DNA of 64,000 nt from Triatoma infestans (lineage: Eukaryota > Arthropoda > Insecta > Hemiptera > Reduviidae). A program made the translations under genes and the position numbers. The notes under the pieces are model-generated. The model saw only the letters and a program-made list of their open reading frames with translations. It was not told where the DNA came from and ran no database searches. Location: contig JAAEAF010002638.1 in NCBI GenBank assembly GCA_011037195.1, positions 20,799 through 84,798 on the forward strand, read 5' to 3'. This document shows, one piece after another, positions 10,613 to 22,342 of this stretch (positions within the stretch are counted from its first letter, which is position 1; each line of letters begins with the position of its first letter).

Positions 10613-13600
10613 TTAATCAGTAAACATTTTCTGGTGACTGTTTTTATTTAGTCAAAAAAAAAACCAAGAAAGAGAAAGCAACGATAACAATAGAAATAAG
10701 GAGAAGAGGTGTTACATGTCTCCATTAAGTTTTTACCTTTTAGTGTTATTGCTCGCAATAGCCCAGCGCTCTATCTAGTTTTTGACCATTGTACTACCAC
10801 CAAACAATCTAACCTCTTCAAATTAACTGAATGGATTCTGGTCTCTTAACTACCTTTTGCCTTTTTTTTTGTTTTGTTTTCCTATACTTTTTTTGTTGCG
10901 TAGTCACTATTCTTAACTGCCAACTATTCAAACTACTTTCCATTAATTAACTGGCCTATTTAATTAATTTAAAGATAAAAAAGGAAAGAAAAGCTATACG
11001 ATTTAGTAAGTGCTGTTTTTAAGCTGGAAGTCCTTTTCTAGCGTAGAATTAATTTCTAAAAAGTACCTACACAGTATCCTTTTAATTAGAAAAGTCTGGT
11101 GAGTTCCTTAATATTAAACAGATGGTGTATGTAGATATATATTGCGTTGAGTAGCATTTTACAGAAAGACGTAACGATAAACCCGTCTCCTGGAATTCTG
11201 ATGCTAAAATCAATTCAAGCAGCGGAAAAATAAACGCGTCAAACATGCATTATTTGTAGTTAGAGTAGCAATAGTAAAGCACCTCAATGGCACTGTTTTA
11301 CAACCGGGTACACTTTGTAAAATTTTTTTTGTAAACTGAGTTTTCAAACCGGAAAATATTAAGTATTGAGATATCCTGAATAACGAAACTAAATTACAAA
11401 AAAAAAAAATACGCAGAAAGCCCAAACTTGATTGTTGCGTTTAAATCGGTACGGTCTCATCACGGACAAATTCTTCAATATATTTTTAGTAAAAAAAACA
11501 GGAAGTTATTTTCACGTGAGTAAAATTTCACTTCCGTTCAGTTTCAGTGTAAACAATACTTCCTGTTACTAGGAATAAGAGAAAGTAAAAAGCATAACTT
11601 TACTCACAGTTTGATATATAACTATTTGCTGCCATCGTGTAATAATGTGACAAAAGTAGTGAGTGACTTTTACTCTTAATCCCAAGTGGCAAAAAGAAAA
11701 ACGATTTTTCACGAAAAATTCGAACTTTGAAAATGTTTTATTGGTGTATACACTGCTTATTAGGTATTTTTAATTTCTCTCTCTATTTCTAGTACTAGAG
11801 ACAGTTCCTATAACCTTATTACCATAGGTGGTAATTAAAACTATGCGCTCTAATACGAAAACACCCCCTTCTATAGGCGTCATTCACCCACCTTCAATCC
11901 CCCAACACCAATTCCCCTCACTTCACCTCCTACACCCTCCCACACTTTACCCCCACCTCCTCACTAGGTATGTAGTTTTCCGGTTTGGTTTACTCCGAAT
12001 AGATCCATCCCGACAATAAACATTTTCAATGTTAAAAAAAAAAAAATACTTTTTCACACAAGTGAAGAATAGTAATATTATTCAACTAGCCTGATATCTT
12101 GCGGCAATACGCGAAAACAAGAAACGTATTTCAAAACAAATCCCAAATACTAACGGATTTGTGGTTATACTAAACGGAACAGGTTATAGTGGAGAGAGTA
12201 TTTGACTTGAATTAAAATACATTCTCAGTATTTGCATCTTTAATATTTTTTATATTCATATCGATTTAAGAACCAATTTAATGCGGTTGTAGAAAAAACT
12301 TAATATTCAACACTTGAGTAAAGAATTTTTACATTCTTATTCAGTAGGCATCGGAGATACCACAACAATTATCAGTAGGCACCTACCTCTCTAATGTGTG
12401 TAAAAATTTACTTTACTTACTGTTTTATCAATAAATATTAATTAAAAAATTTTTTTTCATTTTTTTTCTCATTTGAAAAAGATATTATTCATTTGATTAT
12501 CTATTATTCATGTAAAAAGATAAGTGTAATTTATTTTAAGAGATAACTTTATTTTTCCACCAAATGATAAAAAAGGTAAACAATACATTGCCATGAAGAA
12601 TATTTTACAATTTAAAAAGTAATAAAAACACACACACACACACACGCACACACACCACAAAAATATTAATTTTAAAATTACTTTAGTTTATTAATTAATA
12701 AAATTGAGTGCGGATGGTATAGTTATTTACTTTTTATTAAGCTCTACTCTTTATAAACACTCACTTTTAACTATTTAGATTTGAAAACCTCTGTGAGAGA
12801 ATTGGGCTGGCCTGGCTAAGAAGGAGGGCTTAGAATAGTAGAACTATTAGGAGGATTCAGGCACAGCGCGAGAGAAGTATTCTTATTTGCGGAGGGGATA
12901 AAAGGTTGTTCATTTTACATTGGTCCATGCTTTTGTTTTTTTTTTTGGCAGAAAGCAGGAGGAGGAGAAAGAGAAAAGAAAAGTAGACAAAAAAAGGTTT
13001 TTCTCACTTTGTCTTTTTTTTCATTTCGTAGAAAGCCAGACACTGGATGGAAAGTGCCTAACCCTGAAAGTGAAATTTGGTAGGAGGAACCTATTTAAAG
13101 TGGGTAGAACCGTACCAGCTGACCCCCCCCCCCGCTCCGTTCGGCCGATATCCCTCCCAGAGATCTTCTTTCTATTGCCTTATTTATCACTGACAAAGAA
13201 AGGCTTAGACCATTTTTCGACACTTTACATCTACAAAGATCCTGTCGCTTTTCCCATTTCTCTGTCTCCTCTCTCTTAGTGTTTTTCTCGTTCTGGTAAC
13301 ATTTTCGTTTTTGGCTTTCCTTTCGCTCTCTCTCTCACACAAACCCCCATTATTTTAATTCTTGTTCAGTTCCGTAACTTCTTGTTACCTTCCTTATTTC
13401 AAGCAACAGCCGAGACCTGTACTCCTCTTTTCTTCTAGCTAGTATGTTCTACTATTTAAATTTAAGCCTTTTTTAAAATTTACATAAAATCAGCCTTATT
13501 TGTAAACTTCCTCTTTAAGATTTTCAAAATTACGTTTTCTGGTCGCCGAAGTACGAACACAAATTCTTAGTAAAAGAAATTTTAGCTAAATATTTAGTCC

Positions 13601-13785
13601 ATTCCTTTAATCTCACCAGATGATGGACAGGTAATGGTAACCTGATTGGCAGTATTGGGCCTAAAGTCGTTTCCTCAACCTAAAAACCCTCCAAAAATCA
13701 ATGTGCCTAGAAAAATGTTTCAAACAAAAGCCTATTTGCGTGCATATGTGTAAAGTATAAAGGAAACTTCTTTAGTACCATTTTC
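10613..13785. other. Long AT-rich intergenic stretch
   Basis: Holds a CA microsatellite at about 12631-12655, a C-run at 13124, and a C-rich patch at 11860-11960. A partial family D remnant may lie around 11560-11640 (GGAATAAGAGAAAGTAAAAA). A 119-codon open frame at 12920-13279 is composition-driven (Lys/Glu/Phe runs) and unrecognised. No supported gene. Confidence 0.45.
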
Positions 13786-13789
13786 TGGA

Positions 13790-14340
13790 TCATCGCAAAA
13801 ATAACATTTGTGTGTGTGTGTGTGTGTCGTTAACCACATTTTTACTGGCTTTCACTGCTCTGGTCGTATCAAATTTTCCAAACTGCGTTTTTCCCGAAAT
13901 TACATCTGCTGAAATCCTCTGAGTACGAAAATTCTTTTTAGCAAAAATTGTGTTTGTGTATGTACGGGTTTGCCAACAAAATATCTCAAAAAAAATTGCA
14001 TGAAGTTCAATTTTCACATTCCGTTAATGTTCCGCATATGAGAAAAGTTTAGATGAAAAACCCTCCCTGGAGTGCAAGATAGAAAACATTTTTCTATCTG
14101 GTGAAAATTCAATTTCGGAAATATGGCACGATCGCAATAATTCCTCTTACTAGGAGTAAGAGAAAGTAAATATACAACAAAACCTATTTTGTTAAGTTGC
14201 ACTCGCGATTAATCGCTTTTCTTCAAATTTAAAAGTGGTACTTTAGAGAAAAACTTAACATTTTACTGCCCTCCCCTCCCCAGAACCCCCAAAAAACAAT
14301 TTTCCATGAAAAAAGTTTTCAATAAAAATGATCAGAGATA
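13790..14340 (+). mobile_element. Family D fragment(s) with TG microsatellite
   Basis: The (GT) run at 13808-13827 is followed by 'CTGGTCGTATCAAATTTTCC', 'CCTCTGAGTACGAAAA', 'CAACAAAATATCTCAAAAAA'. A minus-oriented piece follows, with 'GGCACGATCGCAATAATTCC' and 'ACTAGGAGTAAGAGAAAGTA'. Looks like two rearranged pieces of the same family. Confidence 0.6.
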
Positions 14341-14349
14341 TCATCCGTG

Positions 14350-15261
14350 ATGGAACATCTTCTCGAAAAACTGAGGCTTGCAAAGCAGGCACTTTATAGA
14401 TCATGGGGAACGGTTACCACAAAAAAAAGTATAAAATTCTCAGTAAAATGGAAAATTTTTGAAGCGGTCTCGAGATCTATATTGTGTTATGGTGCGCAAA
14501 TATGGGGTAATCAACATTACGAGGAAGTTGAGAAGTTATTTCGATACGCTATTAAAAGATTAATCGGGCTGCCCAAGCATACTCCTAACTACATGCTTCA
14601 TATGGAAACGGGTAAGGAGCCAATTTATTTATTTACCTTGCGACTGCACGTTCAGTACATATTTAAAACATTGTACAGGAATAGTGGCAGTTTAATAAAT
14701 AAAGTTTCACGGGTGTTGATTGAAAGGAAAGAAGGTTGGTATAAGAAATGGGCTAAACTCGCGGAAAAAAATGGTATTACACTTAACACCCTTGATTTGA
14801 AAATACTAAAGCAGCAGATGCTTCAGGTCTTGGAAAATGAAAAAGCAGCTAAATTTAATCTCTTTCTAGAAATGGTTTCTAAGTCTGAATTGCATCCTGT
14901 GTACAAGCAGTTAGATCACCAGATACAGTCATATGTAAATGATGACTACAGTCCGGAGAAAATTAGGGCAATATTCAAGGCGAGAGGGGAGTTATATAGC
15001 TTGAATTATCAGCCTTGGCGCCAAAATTCCACTTTCACATGTTCACTTTGTAATACAGGGGAAAATGAGGACATTATCCATTTCATTGGTAGGTGTCCCG
15101 TACTGTCAGACATTAGATCGAATATTTTCAATAATCGTTTTATTGATAATCTACAGTGCATACAGTACCTTAATGGTGAAAATTGGACCCTGCTTTTCCG
15201 TTACCTTTCTAAAGCCTGGACCTATAGAGAGTTCCTTGTCTCCCAGTTTAATTTTTATTGA
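14350..15261 (+). CDS. LINE ORF2 C-terminal fragment (RT thumb plus zinc knuckle)
   Basis: An open frame of about 303 codons from an ATG supplied by the target-site duplication, so the start is accidental and the native protein was longer. The early part (LEKLRLAKQALYRSW, then SRSILCYGAQIWG at about residues 43-56) is the thumb region of a LINE reverse transcriptase. The palm with its catalytic Asp residues is absent. Near the end, CSLCNTGENEDIIHFIGRC is a C-x2-C...H-x4-C knuckle of the type found at the C-terminus of many LINE ORF2 proteins. No internal stop or frameshift, consistent with recent insertion. It cannot be a working reverse transcriptase. Downstream lies its own 3' UTR. Clade not resolved. 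Confidence 0.85.
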   Translation: MEHLLEKLRLAKQALYRSWGTVTTKKSIKFSVKWKIFEAVSRSILCYGAQIWGNQHYEEVEKLFRYAIKRLIGLPKHTPNYMLHMETGKEPIYLFTLRLHVQYIFKTLYRNSGSLINKVSRVLIERKEGWYKKWAKLAEKNGITLNTLDLKILKQQMLQVLENEKAAKFNLFLEMVSKSELHPVYKQLDHQIQSYVNDDYSPEKIRAIFKARGELYSLNYQPWRQNSTFTCSLCNTGENEDIIHFIGRCPVLSDIRSNIFNNRFIDNLQCIQYLNGENWTLLFRYLSKAWTYREFLVSQFNFY

Positions 15262-15669
15262 AGGTTTTGTCTTTTAATTTTTCTTTTTATTGATCGCTGT
15301 GGTACTAGGTTCTACTTTTCTTTATTTCTTTAAAATATTGATTTTTCGAGAATTTAATCTTATGTTTTGTAAATAATTACTTCCTAATCATTATTATTCT
15401 CTTTTGTTCTGGTTTTTGTTTTTTGTTCTTTTATTATGTACCAATTAGTAATAAAGTGAAATTATATTTTTATAGAACAGATTGTACTCATGTAATTTTA
15501 TATTTGAAGGATGTATACAACTCTCGACAGACGGACTTTTGTCCATTGTCTAAAAGTGTTTTTGTTTTTTTTTTATATTTTTTTTTCTATGATTAAAAAG
15601 TTGTATTTTTACTTCATTTTATTACTTTTTTTGCCTGTTATCATTTTCTTAATAAACACTTTCATTCAT
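14354..15669 (+). mobile_element. 5'-truncated non-LTR retrotransposon (LINE)
   Basis: 1.3-kb insert: the C-terminal part of an ORF2, about 400 bp of AT-rich 3' UTR, and a 3' end of ATTC repeats (TTTCATTCATTC). The 5' truncation, simple-repeat 3' tail and perfect 13-bp duplication are the products of target-primed reverse transcription. The same tail occurs on the related minus-strand copy at 44438-45674. Confidence 0.92.
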
Positions 15670-15674
15670 TCATC

Positions 15675-15935
15675 CGTGATGGCCTGCTTCTTTTTGTGGT
15701 CGTCATCAGGCCTATCATCAGGATCTGTTGTCAAAACAGTGTGATAATATAGACTTGCACAGAGCAAATTCAGTTTATATACTGCATGTTTTGTCAAATC
15801 AATGTGATAAACTGAATTTGCTCTGTGAAAGTCTGTGTTATCACACTGTTTCGACAAAACATCCTGATGATAGACGAACGCCCGAACACAAAAAGAAGCA
15901 GACCATCACGGAAAGTATCTCTTATGCTTTCTAGC
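15675..15935. mobile_element. Palindromic (foldback) element, family P
   Basis: Left arm: GTGATGGCCTGCTTCTTTTT ... CTATCATCAGGAT ... CAAAACAGTGTGATAATA ... CACAGAGCAAATTCAGTTTA. The right arm from 15808 is its inverted near-copy, ending GAAGCAGACCATCACGG. Arms are about 110 bp around a short centre at about 15780-15807. The left outer edge (AGAGATATCATCCGTG, 14329-14349) was displaced by the LINE insertion. Related copies: 18095-19245, 25503-25672 and possibly 39855-39975. No coding capacity. Confidence 0.85.
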
Positions 15936-16200
15936 TCTGCGGAACCAACTACAATAACAAAATGATGGGCATTTATGTGAGCAAAAAGTACCCGAGTTTT
16001 AAAGAAAATTGCGAAAAAAAAAAAATTCGTAAAGCCGCACTTTATACACACACACACACACACACACACGCGCGCACAGACCATTCGCTACAAACATTTC
16101 TCGGGGTACTTATTCAAGTTAGAAAATTTGGCAAGCTCGCTATCCTTCCTCTCACCAACCAGTGAGCGGAGAAAGTATTAATAAAAATCAGTACCATATT
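15936..16200 (-). mobile_element. Family D remnant with CA microsatellite
   Basis: The CA run at 16043-16078 is followed by ACAGACCATTCGCTACAAAC, the reverse complement of the family landmark 'AGCGAATGGTCTGTGTG'. The short run 'TTGCGAAAAA...CCGCACTTTA' precedes it. Only part of the element is recognisable. Confidence 0.55.
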
Positions 16201-17290
16201 TTGTAGATAATACAGATATAATATTCCTTAATTGTACCTTCTTTAAATTGCTTTTTTAAATTTTAGATCTGGAAACTTCTGCCCCTGCTGAGTGTAGATT
16301 TTATGTTGCTGACAGAAAACAGAAGGTAGGGAAGGACTTTATTTTGTAACTGTTGCAGTTTTAATCTAAAAGAAAGGATTTAGTAGTTAGTAATAGATTT
16401 TCTGTTCCAAGACGGCCCCTCCCCTCTACCGGCTAGCAATTCACTAAATAGATTTATAAAGCTCTCAAACACCAGGCGCACAGAAACACAGCTGGTTGGT
16501 GGACTATTGTATTAAATACAGAAGGAAAAAAACTAACAAAAGAAGCAAAAAATGTAGTAGAGGCAATAGTTACAGCTGAGTGAAAGTACTTTACTTTGTT
16601 AGTACGGTTCAAAATAAACGTTTTAATTTGTCTAATGCATCTTTGAATACCGCCGCTGTTGAACGTGAATGTGGAGAGAGAGAGGAAGTTATATATAGGG
16701 GGGATACCCTTCTAAGTATTGAACCGTCCAGACGGTGCCCATTGTGGAAACAAACAAACTTGTTAACTTATCTTTCTAAAAATCCTTTTACATAAGAGAG
16801 ATCCATAAGAAATGAGTTCACAATATGGAAACAAAAAACCAAAAGAAAGCAAATCTGGTGTGACCAATTCATATGAAATCTTTTCATCTCCCCTGTTTGT
16901 ACATCTGACAAAAATAATATTATTTCTTCTCTTTCAAGATTTCCAGCGGGTATAATTAGCAGGATTAGTAATTAGCCTTGGAAGTCCGGAGAGATCGTGG
17001 AGACTCCAGGTTCACGCTGAATACTATTTGAGTACTTCTCGCTCTTTGATTATGTGCTTGCCCCAATTAGAATCTCCTACGCAGCAGAATTCCTTCGCCT
17101 CCTACCGTTCAGAATGGCACTTTTTTTCCCAATGGGGTGGGCTTATGACTAAAATCTAAGAGTAACGATATATATATATATACTATATGAATATATAAAT
17201 AGAGCACTAACGGTCATTAGTTTTATTTATTTATTCTTTTTACCCTCAGAATCCACCTCTGTCATCCATGAGGCACTAGCACTAGCAGCA
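16201..17290. other. Intergenic, no gene seen
   Basis: AT-rich. A weak tRNA-like motif (GTAATTAGCCTTGG and CCAGGTTCACGC) at 16968-17035 might be a decayed SINE head. A family D terminal signature fragment (AAATCTGGTGTGACC) sits at 16852. A TA run is at 17169-17182. No supported gene. Confidence 0.45.
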
Positions 17291-17299
17291 ATGATAACA

Positions 17300-18115
17300 A
17301 AATTAGTAACTAAATTTTTACTTTCTCTTAATCCCAGAATGAGGAAGTATTGGGAAATTTTCAAAGTTCAGTTCACTCCAGAAATCCTGGTTTTAGGGAT
17401 TCGCGCTGAGTTCGAAAAAAGTGTGGTGTGAATCACTGCAGTTCACACCCAGATCTAAATGATAAATTTCCTCCAAATTATTACATTTCACCACCTAAAT
17501 GTTTGTTTGTCTTCATGTTATATCAATTGGAGAAACTAAAATAAATAAAATGACTTTTTTAAGGAAAGCAAGCCCCCCCCCCAAACTTCTTTAAATGAAC
17601 TTTCTGTGAAAAAAGTTCCCAACAAAGGTGATACGTCTCTGTATTCATATAGTTAGTGTAACCAATTTAATGAAATCCGTCAGTGTTTATATGGATAAAA
17701 TCGTGGAAAACGCACTTCCGGTCAATCGAGATTCTTCAAACTCAGAATTTTGACAACATATTTAATTCTAATTAATATTATTTACATGATAGAATTGTAT
17801 AATAAACTAAAACAGTACTTTAAAGGTAAACATAACTCCACCTTCCTACCAAGAGCCAACTTAAATGAATTTTTCCAGAGAAATGTTACAAATAAAAGTT
17901 GTAGTTCTTTGTATGTATAGTTGATATCGTAAGTTAAAAGCAAATTATTGAAGCCGCATTCGACAAAATCATTTAAAAGTGAAAAACTGGTCTTTAGTAA
18001 TGCATTTCCTAATATCGATTTTTTTTTAAATCGCAACATTGACAAAATATTTCATTCTATTTAATATTATTTAGATGTAACATATCAAGTTTAAAGAAAA
18101 TGGAAACCATAGTTG
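17300..18115 (-). mobile_element. Family D, mostly minus orientation
   Basis: Landmarks: 'CCCAGAATGAGGAAGTATTG', 'GGTGTGAATCACTGCAG', a C-run at 17574, 'GAAATCCGTCAGTG', 'GCACTTCCGGTCAATCGAGA', 'TTTAATTCTAATTAATATTA', 'GATAGAATTGTATAATAAAC', 'AATTTTTCCAGAGAAATGTT'. Its right end abuts the palindromic element starting near 18095. Confidence 0.65.
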
Positions 18116-19245
18116 TTGCGATTGCTTCCACAGAGCTGGAAATCACCATAGACATTTTCCGTGATAGTCTGCTTCTTTTTGTGGTCATCGACCGGTTTCG
18201 GGCGATCGCCATCATCGGGATGTTTTTGTCAAACAGTTTAGTGACTGCATCAACTGTATTTGCTCTGTGCAAATCTGTTTACACTGTTTGACAAAAATAT
18301 CCTGATGGTGGGTATAATGGATGTGTTGGATGGAGAGAATTGGCTTTGTTTGATGAGTTAAGAAGAAGACTTGGTTAACACTGGTTAACTGAATATATTA
18401 ATAATGAGACAGAGACTGGCTGGACTTAACAATGGATGAATGTTTAAGGTTGAGTGGTAAGAGAATGACACGTAGCGATCGGATGTTCTCAACTAATTTC
18501 CACTGTGTTTAACTGTCCTCTTATGGACTGTCCGTCGCTATATTTATATAGCTTCTCCCACTCTCCAACTCCAGAGAGAGTGGTTGAGCTTCTCTTGTAG
18601 AATCTCAATGCACTCTCTCGGACTAGAATGGGAGAAGCTGTATAAATATAGCGACGAACAGTCCACAAAAACACAATTAATCACAGTTGAAATCAGTTCA
18701 GTATATCCAATCGCTACGTGTCATTCTCTTACCACTCAACCTTAAACATTCATCCATTGTAAAGTCCAGGCAGTCTGTGTCTCATTATTAATATATCAAT
18801 TAACCAGTGTTAACCAAGTCTTCTTCATAACTCATCAAACAAAACAAATTCTCTCCATCAACACATCCATTATATTGGTGATGATGTAATAGCAAGAGAA
18901 GCTCAACCACTCTCTGGGACTGGAGTGGGAGAGTGGGAGAAGCTGTATAAATATAGCGACGACAGTCCATAAGAGGGCAGTTAAACACAGTGGAAATTAG
19001 TTGAGTACATCCAATCGCTACGTGTCATTCTCTTACCATTCAACCTTAATCATTCATCCATTGTAAAGTCCAGGCAGTCTCTGTCTCATTATTAATATAT
19101 CAGTTAACCAAGTCTTCTTCTTAACTCATCAAACAAAAGCAATCCTCTCCATCCAATACATCCATTATATGGGCGAACGCCCGAAACCGGTCGATGACCA
19201 CAAAAGGAAGCAGGCTATCACGGAAAATGTCTCTGATGAAAATCG
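18095..19245. mobile_element. Family P palindromic element split by a foldback insert
   Basis: The left part 18095-18312 matches family P (CCGTGATAGTCTGCTTCTTT, GACCGGTTTCGGGCGATCGC, ACAGAGCAAA in inverse order) and stops after CCTGATGGTGGG. The right part resumes at 19170 with TGGGCGAACGCCCGAAACCG and ends with GAAGCAGGCTATCACGGAAA. Joining the halves restores the usual family P order, so the 857 bp between are an insertion. Confidence 0.85.
18313..19169. mobile_element. Three-armed foldback transposon
   Basis: Begins TATAATGGATGTGTTGGATG and ends with its inverse ...ATACATCCATTATA, flanked by a 4-bp duplication TGGG (18309-18312 and 19170-19173). The left arm (18313 to about 18600) is inverted at about 18610-18874, giving a complete 562-bp foldback with its own terminus CCATTATA at 18867-18874. 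A second right arm then repeats at 18875-19169. Each arm carries GCTGTATAAATATAGCGACG near its inner end. No open frame of note, so it is non-autonomous. Confidence 0.88.
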
Positions 19246-20090
19246 CAAAAAACTGAAAATTCCATTCAGTAAAGTGAGTGATGAATTTTGACAGGTAAGT
19301 TACTTTCGGATCCCATGTGATACGAAAATGAAATGTCAAGTATGATAGTATGAGCTAGATGTTGGTTTCAGAGGTCGAACTCTGAGAACAGGTGCAGACA
19401 TCAACTGCTTCTGAAGACCGTACGTGTCATCTGAAATAATAGACTGGTGGAGAAAATGAAAAGAAAAGTCATCGTAAATCAAGAGAGATCAGCAACCGGC
19501 AATCTGTTTTCTCTCTCTCTCTCTCTTTCCGATAAGAAGTTGTTGTTCTTCGTAGTGTAATGGAATTTAATAAAGAATCCTCGTGCATAATTGTGATTTC
19601 TGTTGGAAAGAATGTTCAGAGTACTGGATTGAAGTAGACTATGAGACCCAGGTCATAAGACGCAGACCACAATTCTTTAAGTCACCTTTGTCGATATCTC
19701 GGTGGGGAACCACAGGGAACAAAGATGCAAATAAATTACTAATCGAATTAATTCAGACTAAATTAAAGGAAAATAAGAAAGAAAGGATTCAACGATTAAA
19801 AGTAAAATGAGAGGATTTGGAAGGGAAATTGAAATGACAAAAGTTGTTTGGCTTTATATTAACATATATGGAACTTTATTTTGTATTTAGTGTAAGCAGT
19901 TTTTTGTAAGAGCATAAAAAAAAATACAAAAAATAATAATTACTAAAACAACCAACTTTTTAGTTTATTTTTAAAAGTTGATTTAGTGAGAAACAACAGT
20001 TGGCCAGTCAAAAACTAAATATTTACAAATAAAAGTAGTAATTAGTACAATATTCTACCGTCTGACAGCGCACTTTCAACCCACGGTCGA
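19246..20090. other. Intergenic with one small unassigned open frame
   Basis: A CT run lies at 19512-19527. The open frame at 19583-19810 encodes about 75 residues, including a CDFCWKEC motif near the start and a basic coiled-coil-like tail (KENKKERIQRLKVK). It has no ATG at its first codon, so if real it would be an exon fragment. I do not recognise it. Confidence 0.35.
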
Positions 20091-20094
20091 ATAT

Positions 20095-20945
20095 TGAAGA
20101 ACACGCTCCATGGAAATGTATATGCGATCGTGTAAAATTTTCGAAATTGAGTTCGAATAATCGGAAATACATGTTTTGAGATCGCCTGAGTATGAGAAAA
20201 TGTTTTGTAGCGAATAGTAGACTGTGGTGTGTGATTTTATGGCAAAAACCTTCGATCGGAAATGCCACTCTACCAACTTCTTTTCCTCAATTTTTCGCGA
20301 TTTTGTCGAAATCGGCTCCAAAGATTTTCTTTAAACTTCGTATACTATCTAAATACATAAAAAACACAACATTTTTATTAGATACAATTTCTCGGAAAAA
20401 TTTATTTTTTTGGGTGAGTAGTGGGGGAACAGTAGCGTTATGCTTTTTCCTCTAAAGTACAATTTCAGTATAATGTATGGTTACTACCACCAATATAATA
20501 CTAAATATACATTAGAAGCATTTGTAGAATTCCAAATTTAATGAAAATAGGTTAACGGAAGAGCGACTTTGAATTTAGAATAGGTTTTTGAGTTTTCTGG
20601 AATACGGCTGCAACGATTTTCTTTGAAGTTAGAGTGGCTCACTGACGCAGATAAAATTCTGTAATTTGTATTTATAAGATGTTCCCGTAAGTGAGTTCTA
20701 GACACTTGGCCAGTTTAGTTTAAAAATTTAAACTGCGGCTACAAGCTTCAATTGCGACAGACGGCGCTCCGGTATTAGTTACATTCAGGTATAGATGATA
20801 ACCACTACCACTTGTTTTAATGAGCAAGCTCCCATCTAAAATTCCCTAAACGAAACAATTTTAAAGAAAATTTGTATGTTATTGTAGAGTAAGACAAAGA
20901 CGTGTGTCAGATATTTTAGTTGTTTCAATGTGAAATATTTGGGAA
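20095..20945 (+). mobile_element. Family D, long copy
   Basis: Contains the ordered series 'GATCGTGTAAAATTTTCGAA', 'CGGAAATACATGTTTTGAGA', 'CGATCGGAAATGCCACTCTA', 'TTTTTCGCGATTTTGTCGAA', 'ACAATTTCTCGGAAAAATTT', 'AAGTACAATTTCAGTATAAT', 'GAAAATAGGTTAACGGAAGA', then the right-end block 'GACGGCGCTCCGG' and 'AGAGTAAGACAAAGACGTGT'. Non-coding; open frames are shadows. Confidence 0.7.
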
Positions 20946-21144
20946 TAAAAATGTTTGTTTTTGAATACCGCAGTGTAGTCGTTGTTTGTATTAATGTCGA
21001 TAATTGTTAGAGTTAAATAGAAAGATAATATCATGTTTATTTATCATCAGACTTTTGCCTGAATGTTATACTGCTGGCATTTGGTATCCGTGACGTGAGA
21101 ACTTTTAATAATAGAATAGAATATATTCACCTGAATATATATAA

Positions 21145-22241
21145 TATACAGGGTGTAACAGCAACCTCTGGCAATACTTCGAGATATGGTTTTTCACTTT
21201 ATTTGGAATAAAAAATTTCTAATAAACCATGGTCCGATTCGTTCGCCTTCAAAAGTTATTCTTCATTTTCTAAAATTTTCAATTTTCCTACTTTTTCTCA
21301 TAAAATTGATTATATCTCAAAAAGTTTTTCACATAAATCATATTCAATTACATCTTTGGAAAAAGCATTAAATTTCCTATAAGAAACACAAGTTTTATTT
21401 TAATTAAATTAATTATAAGGATTTTCAGAGGCTTTAAACTTAACTCTACAGCTCTTCGACTGTTAAAAACCACTATCCAATAGTATTTTCTTATAAATTT
21501 CTTTAAGGCTAGCGTATGGTCCGGTTACAGAAAAAATATCTACATTTCACCATCTTTCCAACGATAATAATATCATGGCGTTTCTTTCTTGTTTTCTAAA
21601 GAAAATGCGAAATAAATGTAAAAAAAACACAAAAAGAAAAAGCTGTTACGAAAATATCCCAAGATTAATTAATAATCATGTAATGAATTTAGAATTGTAA
21701 TCTCACGATAGAAATTCGTCTAATTCTAATAAACAGAAACATTTAGCCGTGATTTAGCTTTCATACATTCAAAATGCCAGAGTTCTTTGTCATAGAATAG
21801 CGAGATATGGTTTTTATTTGTGGGTTTTGTAACGGCAGCGCGGGAGCTGCAGCTGAGTATGCTAGCCGTTGGCCTAACAGGAAACCATATACATAAGCAG
21901 CGTATTAAAGACTAGGGGAAACCGGTTCTGTGAGAATAAACTACCGTGGAAACTGATACCGTGGAACCTTATAATTAATTCAATTAAAATAAAACTTGTG
22001 TTTCTTATAGGAAATTAAATGCTCTTTCCAAAGGTGTAATTGAATATGATTTATGTGAAAAACTTTTTGAGATATAATCAATTTTATGAGAAAAGTAGGA
22101 AAATTGAAAATTTTAGAAAATGAAGAATAACTTTTGAAGGCGAACGAATCGGACCATGGTTTATTAGAAATTTTTTGTTCCAAATGAAGTGGCAATCCAT
22201 ATCCTGAAGTATTGCCAGAGGTTGCTGTTACACCCTGTATA
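21145..22241. mobile_element. DNA transposon with about 275-bp terminal inverted repeats
   Basis: Left end TATACAGGGTGTAACAGCAA runs to ATTAATTATAAGG at about 21420. The right end from about 21967 (CCTTATAATTAATTCAATTA) to 22241 (GTTGCTGTTACACCCTGTAT) is its inverse with few differences. The 550-bp interior has no transposase frame, so this is a non-autonomous or internally deleted element. A TA-rich target makes the duplication ambiguous. Family not assigned: CAGGGTGT ends are seen in several arthropod DNA transposon groups. Confidence 0.88.
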
Positions 22242-22342
22242 TACAATACAATAGGCAAGTCAACTTAGGGTTGCAAACCTTAATGGTAAAACGTAAATAG
22301 TAGTCAATAATAAACAGATCAACCAAATAATAAAATAAGTCA

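Larger units (their letters stand above)
14341..15682 (+). repeat. 13-bp target-site duplication around a LINE
   Basis: TCATCCGTGATGG occurs at 14341-14353 and at 15670-15682, exactly at both ends of the LINE fragment 14354-15669. The duplicated bases belong to the outer arm of the palindromic element at 15683-15935. Confidence 0.92.

Noticed and set aside
12920..13279. 119-codon plus-strand gene
   Set aside because: Frame held open by GA-, T- and C-rich runs; no domain.
14350..14352. Genuine start codon of the LINE ORF
   Set aside because: The ATG lies in the 13-bp target duplication, so it comes from the target DNA, not from the retrotransposon.
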